Assembly (NCBI GenBank): GCA_016946835.1 | Contig: JACVTC010000008.1 | Span: 2,198,501 to 2,262,500, forward strand | Direction of reading: 5' to 3' | Source of the DNA: Neocallimastix lanati (nom. inval.) | Lineage: Eukaryota > Neocallimastigomycota > Neocallimastigomycetes > Neocallimastigales > Neocallimastigaceae | Length of the DNA: 64,000 bases | Shown here: positions 54,600 to 64,000 of the stretch, one piece after another | Layout: each line of letters starts with the position of its first letter | How positions within the stretch are numbered: the first letter of the stretch is position 1 | Made by a program: the position numbers and the translations under genes | Notes under the pieces: generated by a model | The model's database searches: none | What the model was told of the DNA's origin: nothing | The model's input: only the letters and a program-made list of their open reading frames with translations

Positions 54600-55290
54600 T
54601 AACTACTTTTTGATATTTTGATAAATAATAAAAAATAAATTAATCAGAAACTTACGAAAAAAGAAAATTTACTTTTCTTGCTTTGTTAATATTACTTCAA
54701 AATTGAAATTTTTATAAAAAATAAATACGCATATAGATATAGATATAATTTCTTTTTTTGAAATATATAAATACCATTATTAAAATATAAACTTAAATAA
54801 TAAAAAGTTATTTTCTAAATTAATTTAACACGTTGCTACATATAAAATGGGGAATAATTAATTTTCCTGTATTTAATTCTTTCAAATTGACTTTATTTTT
54901 ACTTCTCCAATTAAGACTTATTTTATTTCCTCTTAAAAAGAATACTTTGCATTAAACTTCCCATGATCCGAAAATATAATTTCTTAATTGATAATTTATG
55001 TTATCCTTTATATATTAAAATTTTTATTCTCATTCTTATTAAAAAATAAAAAAGAATAAAAAAAGTCAATTTATTATATTTTAATTTCAACTAACCATTT
55101 TACATATTTAATAAAACATAATAATATTTTAAATGCTAAATTCTCCATAAATTCAATTATCTACCAATACTTTTATCCTCTTCATTTAAATAATTCCATT
55201 ATTCATCTAATTTACTCTCAAATTTGTTATATTTAAGTTTTATTTTGAATCTTTTCGATTTATTAATTTATTTCTATTAAATATATTTCA
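54600..55290. other. Spacer upstream of the uS2 3' end
   Basis: Less extreme AT content than elsewhere but no gene. It probably includes the 3' UTR of uS2. Confidence 0.5.
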
Positions 55291-55296
55291 GTAGCT

Positions 55297-56225
55297 TTAT
55301 TCAGCATCATCACCCCAGGTTGGCTTTTCACTATTCCAACTGCTTTCACTTTGCTTGTAAGCGGCTTCAGCTGGGTTAGTAGATTGACCATTGAAGAACT
55401 CATCTTCGTCTTCTTCTTCTGGTTCTTCTGGAGCAGCTTCTTCAACTTGAGCTTCCTTTTCAGCTTCTTCTGGATCACGGTAGAAGAACATATCTGGCAT
55501 AACATCCCATTCTTCATCACGGCTGATGGTACCTCTGAGTCTGAGGACTTCTCTAGCTAAAAGCCAGATGAGGTAACCAATAGCGTGCTTACTCTTGTTG
55601 TTGGTTGGGATAGCACAGTCAACGTATCTAAGTGGAGAGTCAGCATCACAGAGAGCAATAACTGGAATGTTGACATAAGAAGCTTCAATAATAGCTTGGT
55701 GATCAGTTCTTGGATCTGTAACAATGACAAGACGTGGTTCCTTGAAAGAACGGGTGATATAGTTAGTAAAAGTACCTGGAGTGAAACGACCAGCAATAGC
55801 TTGAGCACCAGTGTACTTAGCGTACTTTAAGGCAGCACGTTGACCGTAGGAACGAGCTGAAATGATGACAACATCAGATGGATTTTCAATTGTAGCAATT
55901 ATACGGGCAGCTAAAACCATCTTTTCATAGGTCTTTTGAATGTTGATGATATGAACACCTATATAATTATAATTTATTAAATAATCCTCTTAAACAATGA
56001 TATTATATTACATATAACAATTACCATCGTTTCTGCGCTTCCAAATGTATGGTTTCATTTGGAAATTAACATTCTTAGAACCAATGTGAGCTTGAGCAGC
56101 AAGGAGATCCTATTATATTTATATTACATATTAATTATCTCATTATGTAAGCTTTAAAAAAAAATTATATTATTTACGTGGATATCCTTTTCGGTTGGGT
56201 TAAGAATAGCTGGGAGTTTAGACAT
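55297..56225 (-). CDS. RPS0: 40S ribosomal protein S0 (uS2), three exons
   Basis: Exons on the minus strand: 56178-56225 ([16 protein letters not shown]), 56025-56109 and 55297-55958, with GT..AG introns of 68 and 66 bases and agreeing phases, giving 264 residues. The uS2 core is unmistakable ([72 protein letters not shown]). An acidic tail of about 50 residues ends PTWGDDAE. uS2/S0 is a small-subunit protein required for late 40S maturation. Strong codon bias and higher GC than the neighbours fit a highly expressed gene. RIO2, another 40S maturation factor, lies about 2 kb further on. Confidence 0.95.
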
Positions 56226-56229
56226 GTTG

Positions 56230-57780
56230 TCGACTTTAATTAATTAAATGTATGATTAATTCATAACAATAACAAAAATATATTAATTTTTAATAAGTAA
56301 TAACTATTAATTTATGGGTAAATGATTCATCCATCACCCTAAATTTATTTCATTATCCATTCATTATACATACATCGTTTTCCACTAACTGATTTTGTAA
56401 GAGAGGGAAAAAATTAATAAAATGTAAAAATTATATTCTTATTTGATTTGATGTATCATGTGATTATAAATATATATGATTGGTGTATATATATTTTTTA
56501 TTAATTTACATATTTATTTATTTTTTTATTAAAAATATTTCTTATAAATGAATTTTAAAAACACATATGAGGTAAATAAAGATTTATGTAGGGGTTATAA
56601 GTAGCATTTTAATTTTTTTTTATATTTTTTTTATTTTATAGAAGATATTATTATTTGTGAAGATATTAAATAAATTTTGATTTACAAAGATATGAAAATA
56701 AATCAATAATAAATAAGGATTATATATTATATTAATCGAAAGAGTAACATATCTGAATAATTCAAAACCAAAACAGAAAATAGAAATATTTTGATTCAAA
56801 TCATTGACAAATCACAGATCTTGGTTAAACAATTTGATGCAATTATAAAAAAAAAATAAAAAAAAAATACTATTATTAACAAAATACTTCGATAAATTAT
56901 GACAATATTTTTTAAAGAGTATAACAATAATATGAAATTTTTATGGAAATAACTAATTTAATAATTTTTTATTTTGTTTTTCTTTAATATTCAAATATGT
57001 ATATGTATATTAATTAGTGTATAAAAATATATAATAAAATAACATATGTGGATATAATTTTAAATATATATATATGTTATTGTTAATACTGCTTAATATG
57101 TCTATAAATTATGATTTATTGTAATTTAAACTTTTTATTTTTTAGAAAATCTTGATCTATATTAATTTTTAATTAAATATATATATATATTCAAACTATA
57201 ATTTTTATTCTTTTGTAAATTTTATTATTATTATTATTATTCAAATTGTTAAATTGTTAAGCATTATTAAGGAGTTTTACATTTGTTATATTTAAAAAAA
57301 AAATAAAAATTATTATAAGAAAAAAACATATTTAAGTTTTATTTATCTTTAAAATATATAAAAAATATTCTTTAAAAATAAAATATTTAAATAAAAATTT
57401 TAGAAAAAAAGATTTTTTTTTTTTTAACCTTTCACATGTATATTAATTTTATAGTATTTATAAAATTAATGATATGGAATATCAAAATTATTAATAAATA
57501 TATTATATTTATTATACATTTTAACAGAAAACTTTTGTTTAATAAAAGTTTTTAACAAGAATATAAAAATGAATATATTTTATAGGAAATTTATTTTCTA
57601 ATATCAATGATATAGATATAATAATTATTGGTATTATATATATGTGTTTTAGTTAGTTTATTTAAAATAACTAGTTGTATAAATAGTTGCGATAGATACT
57701 TGTATTTATTGCAATATTTCAGCTGTCTAGCTAGGATAATAAGCTGAATACGCAATACAAATGCAGTTAAATAATGCAAT
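56230..57780. other. AT-rich spacer, no gene seen
   Basis: Upstream region of uS2 followed by A/T-only DNA. No ORF with protein-like composition. The last 100 bases (about 57700-57780) are mixed in composition and lead into the relic at 57.8 kb. Confidence 0.6.
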
Positions 57781-57784
57781 TAAT

Positions 57785-57962
57785 CAATGTTAAAAGATGA
57801 ATCAGACTCTACTGATTTTGATGAAGAAAATATCAACATTGGATTCTCCGGTAATGATAAATAATATTACACGAAATACAAGAGAAAATAACAATACCAA
57901 ATGAATAATTGATTCAGGATGTCCCAAAAAAATTATTAATATTGAAAAAATAAATAAATGAT
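57785..57962 (+). pseudogene. Tiny retroelement-like relic
   Basis: The plus strand reads LKDESDSTDFDEENINIGFS, then NITRNTRENNNTK-stop-IIDSGCPKKIINIEK. The IIDSGC motif after a lost Trp (TGA) resembles the start of copia-type aspartic proteases (WxxDSG). Too short for a firm assignment. Confidence 0.3.
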
Positions 57963-58314
57963 ATATATATAATAAATAAATATAAAATACATATGTAATT
58001 TTTCGTCAATTTTTTGATTTAATATTAATTACAATGAATGTAATATTAATTTATAAAAAATATAAAGTTTTATTTTGTTAATAATAAACTTTATTAAATA
58101 TTATATATATATAATTAAAATCTATGTTTTATTAACATTAAAATAAATTAAAATCTAATATAATATTTTCATTTTAAATCTAAATTTTATAATATTAAGT
58201 TTAATAAAAAAATTCTTTGAAGTATTAATATTAATAATAAAATAATTAACATATTTCTTTTAGTATATATTTTTTAATAAAAATTCACTTTTTATATACT
58301 AAAAAAAAAAAAGT

Positions 58315-60844
<2,530 letters not shown>

Positions 60845-61229
60845 GCTTTATATCAATATTATTATTAATAACAACAATTTAAAAATAGATTTCTTATAAT
60901 TTTAAAATTAAATTGTATTAAAAAAAAAAAAAAAAAAAAACTTCAAATATTTAATATTAAAAAAAAAAAAAAAAAAAAAAAGATTTTATCCAATAATATA
61001 TCAGTAATATTATAAAATTGTTAAATTATATATTATCATTTCATATATATTAATATATTAATAATAATATTATTTTTTAATATTCAATTTTTACAATTTT
61101 AAAAAAATTTATTAAACAAATTAAAATTATTTTAAATTATTTTGCTATTATTAGTATTATTATTAATATTATAAAAGTGTTTTCCAAGAAAGCATAATTT
61201 AAATTATACTTAAATGTATATTATTTAAA
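60845..61229. promoter_or_regulatory. Bidirectional intergenic region between RIO2 and CHL1
   Basis: The two start codons point away from each other across 385 bases, so both promoters lie here. It contains two 20-base-class A runs (60920-60940 and 60959-60980). A five-codon upstream ORF (ATG at 61214, TAA at 61226) ends two bases before the CHL1 start and could modulate its translation. No TATA or other factor site is claimed. Confidence 0.5.
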
Positions 61230-63548
61230 ATGAAAATTCAAGATTTTGAAGATTATAAAAAAAATTTAGAACATTTAAAAACACCGTCAAATGAGGAGTT
61301 TTCTAAATTGTTTCCATTTAAACCTTACACAATTCAATTAGATTTCATGTCAAATTTGTATGAAATTATAATTTATAATATATAGTTTTATATATATATA
61401 TATATATACAATTTAAATTTAAAAATTAAAAAATAATTTAGTAAAAGAAAATTAAAGTAACATTGATCATAATACTATAATAAATTATTAAAATTATATT
61501 TATTATTATTAAAAATTACTTAACCTATAAATTCAAAAACAATAGATACATAGTAAAATTCGATTGAAAAGTTTAATTTATTAATATTAAATTATTTTAT
61601 TATCTAATAAATAGATATTCAGCAATCGAGGATAAAAAAAAGGTTGTTATTCTTGAAAGTCCAACAGGAACTGGAAAATCTCTTTCTGTAAAATTAATTT
61701 TATATAAAAATTTTAGAAAATTTTGAAACTACATATATGTAATATTGAATTTCAGAATTTTAATTTCAATTTTTATATTATAAAAAATAAAAAATATAAT
61801 AAAATAGTTAATTTGTTCAGTAACAAAATGGTTAATTGATAATGAAGAAAGACTTTTAAAACCTCCTTTGGAAACAATTACTAATTTTTCAGCAAAAAAA
61901 GAAGAATCAACTGGTTAATATTTTAAAATAATGTTTTGAACAAAACTATATATATATTAATAATAAGTTTATATTTATATAATATAGATAATAAAAAACA
62001 TAAAATTCCTCAATGGGTGTTACAACATTTTGAAGAAAAAGAAAAACAGGTTATTTGAATTTATTGATAATTTCACATAAAAATGAAATAATAATACCAA
62101 AATACCAATAATAAAAAAAAAAAAAAATAAAAATAAGAAATAAAAATAAAATAAAAAAAGTTATTATTATAAAATAAACAAATATAAAATTCGTATTTAA
62201 ATCATATATATTAATATTTATTTATAAGGAAAGAAATGATTTTTTTGAAAGAATTAAGAAACAACGAATTCTACAAAAGGAAAAATTTCAAAAAATAAAA
62301 GAAAAAGAAAGAAAACGAAAAAGAATTTATGAACAAAAAAACGATAAAATCAAAAAAATTGTAAATATTATCATAATTTACTATTATATAATAAAAATTC
62401 ATAGTAATATTCTTTATAAATATATATTTAAACACAAGAAACAAATAAAAGAAAAAGAAGTAGAAGAAAATGACGAAGATTTTTTATTGGATGAATATGA
62501 TAGTGATAAAAATATAAATAATTCTGTTAATAAAATTAAGAAAGAACTTGATAGCTTTTTCGATATGTAAATAAATAATAATTAAATTAAAATTATATTT
62601 ATTATTTAAAAGTATATTATTATATAATTATATTATTAATGTTCAAGTTTTAATGATTTTCTTTACTAATACATAATTTTATTCATTTAAAATTAAATAT
62701 AGAGAAAATAATGAAAAAGAAAAAGAAAAAGAACTTGAAGAATTTCAAGAACAAAAAGTATATTAATTTATGTACATAAATATATATATGATAATTATAA
62801 ACTTTATTTTTTAACTATATATATGTACATATACATTTATATATAAATCTATATATATATAAATTAAATAATAATAATAATAAAATTTATAATAAAAATT
62901 AAGATATATTATTCTTCAAGAACACACTCACAAATAAGTCAATTTACATTTGAATTGAAAAAATCAGTTTTAGGGAAAACAATGAAATGTGTATCCCTTG
63001 GCTCAAGAAAAAATTTATGTATAAATCCGAAAGTTCGTAATTTATCATCACTCAACCGAATGAATGATAAATGCTTGGATATGAATGAAGGAAAGAAAAC
63101 AAAATGTACTTACTTATGTAATGAAAATGAAGATTTTAAAGATATTATTCTTGTAAGCAAAATAATATATGAATAGTATTTATAATAAATAATTTAGTAA
63201 TAATCCCACTTGAAATATTAAATCTAAATATAAAGTCTGATATATATGATATTGAAGAATTAGCTAGTCTTGGTATAATGCATGAAAATTGTCCTTATTA
63301 TGGTTCAAGAAGTGCATCAAAAATGGCTCAAGTAATACTAATCTCATAATTAATAATATTTTTTAAAATTTTTGAATTACAAATTTTATATATACGTATA
63401 CATATCATATATATATATATTTTTTTTTTCTATACCTTCAGATAATTACTTTACCATATAATTTATTAATACAAAAATCATCTAGAGAAGCCTTAGGTTT
63501 AAATCTTAAAGACAGTATTATAATTTTTGATGAAGTAAAATATTAATT

Positions 63549-63592
<44 letters not shown>

Positions 63593-63741
63593 AAAGTTAA
63601 TTATTATTAATAATTATATTTAAATAAAATATTATAAATATTATGGTAGGCGCATAATATTATTGATACCATAACAAATACATATAGTTTTATGTTAGAT
63701 TCAGAAATGGTAAATATAATAATGTATATTTAAATAATATA

Positions 63742-63772
<31 letters not shown>

Positions 63773-64000
63773 CTTCATTTGTGTAATGTAATATATATAT
63801 ATATATTTAATAATAATTCTAAATATATAGATTGTCAGGGCAATTTCAGATATTAATCAATATTTAGAAAAATATAAAAATAGATTAAAAGGAAAGAATA
63901 TTATGTATATTCAACAAATTCTTGTAATTTTAAATGCATTTCAAAACTACATTTTAAATTTCAAAAAAGAAATATCAGGTTTATAAATAAATATATATAT
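61230..64000 (+). CDS. CHL1: CHL1/DDX11 iron-sulfur DNA helicase, N-terminal part (runs off the window)
   Basis: At least 12 exons, the first eleven borders read as 61230-61357, 61615-61687, 61808-61913, 61988-62049, 62229-62360, 62439-62566, 62703-62757, 62904-63152, about 63190-63331, 63442-63534, 63648-63707 and then 63831-63978. Motifs in order: FPFKPYTIQLDFM, Walker A ESPTGTGKS (58-65), SSRTHSQISQF (motif Ia), Fe-S cluster cysteines Cys267, Cys285, Cys296 or Cys300 and the Cys of ENCPYYGSR, then Walker B/DEAH split by an intron (IIIFDE|AHNIID) and LKGKNIMYIQQIL. XPD-family helicases of this type support sister-chromatid cohesion and unwind 5'-tailed DNA in the nucleus. The exon 8/9 join is out of phase with a GT donor. 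The helicase motifs after II lie beyond the window. Confidence 0.9.

Overview
The window is about 64 kb of extremely AT-rich eukaryotic nuclear DNA. It has short GT..AG introns, long A/T homopolymers and AT-only spacers. Intron-containing fungal housekeeping genes (LSM7, uS2/S0, RIO2, CHL1/DDX11, a KAR5-like gene) sit beside intron-less secreted plant-cell-wall hydrolases (GH5, GH6 and GH10). This combination points to an anaerobic gut fungus (Neocallimastigomycota, of the Neocallimastix/Piromyces/Anaeromyces kind). That is inferred from content; no species is claimed.

Layout, left to right. 0.2-4.7 kb: a complete Mutator-like element (MULE-1) with terminal inverted repeats and a 9-bp target duplication. 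5-9.2 kb: three tandem, same-strand alpha/beta-hydrolases of the acyl-CoA thioesterase/BAAT-C type. 10.4-13.8 kb: coding remnants and a KAR5-like gene with reading-frame problems. 14.15-14.6 kb: a full-length tRNA-headed SINE between 14-bp target duplications. 15.3-16.5 kb: a frameshifted GH10 xylanase with a CBM1. 17.6-18.4 kb: LSM7. 19.8-20.6 kb: a LINE 3' end. 21.5-22.7 kb: an intact GH5 mannanase. 24.1-28.4 kb: MULE-2 with about 290-bp inverted ends and two palindromic elements nested inside. 30.5-33.8 kb: two tandem ketopantoate-reductase-like genes. 35.6-37.6 kb: a broken GH5 joined to a broken ABC-B transporter. 38.3-41.4 kb: a small secreted protein gene, then a copia gag/protease fragment between two copies of the same flank. 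42.3-43.5 kb: a second intact GH5. 44.8-49.7 kb: MULE-3, which encloses a cysteine-rich secreted-protein gene and stacked inverted repeats. 50-54.6 kb: a graveyard of a truncated GH6, LINE 3' ends and a MITE. 55.3-64 kb: a conserved block of uS2, RIO2 and CHL1, the last running off the right edge.

The secreted hydrolases fit a lignocellulose-degrading lifestyle, but three of the five copies are dead, so much of this locus is decaying duplicate material reshaped by transposons. The thioesterase-like trio and the reductase-like pair are intron-less and bacterial in type, which suggests horizontally acquired and then tandemly amplified metabolic genes. Most intergenic space is A/T microsatellite, minisatellite or homopolymer with no recognisable gene. 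All intron positions come from reading splice sites and protein-family conservation by eye.
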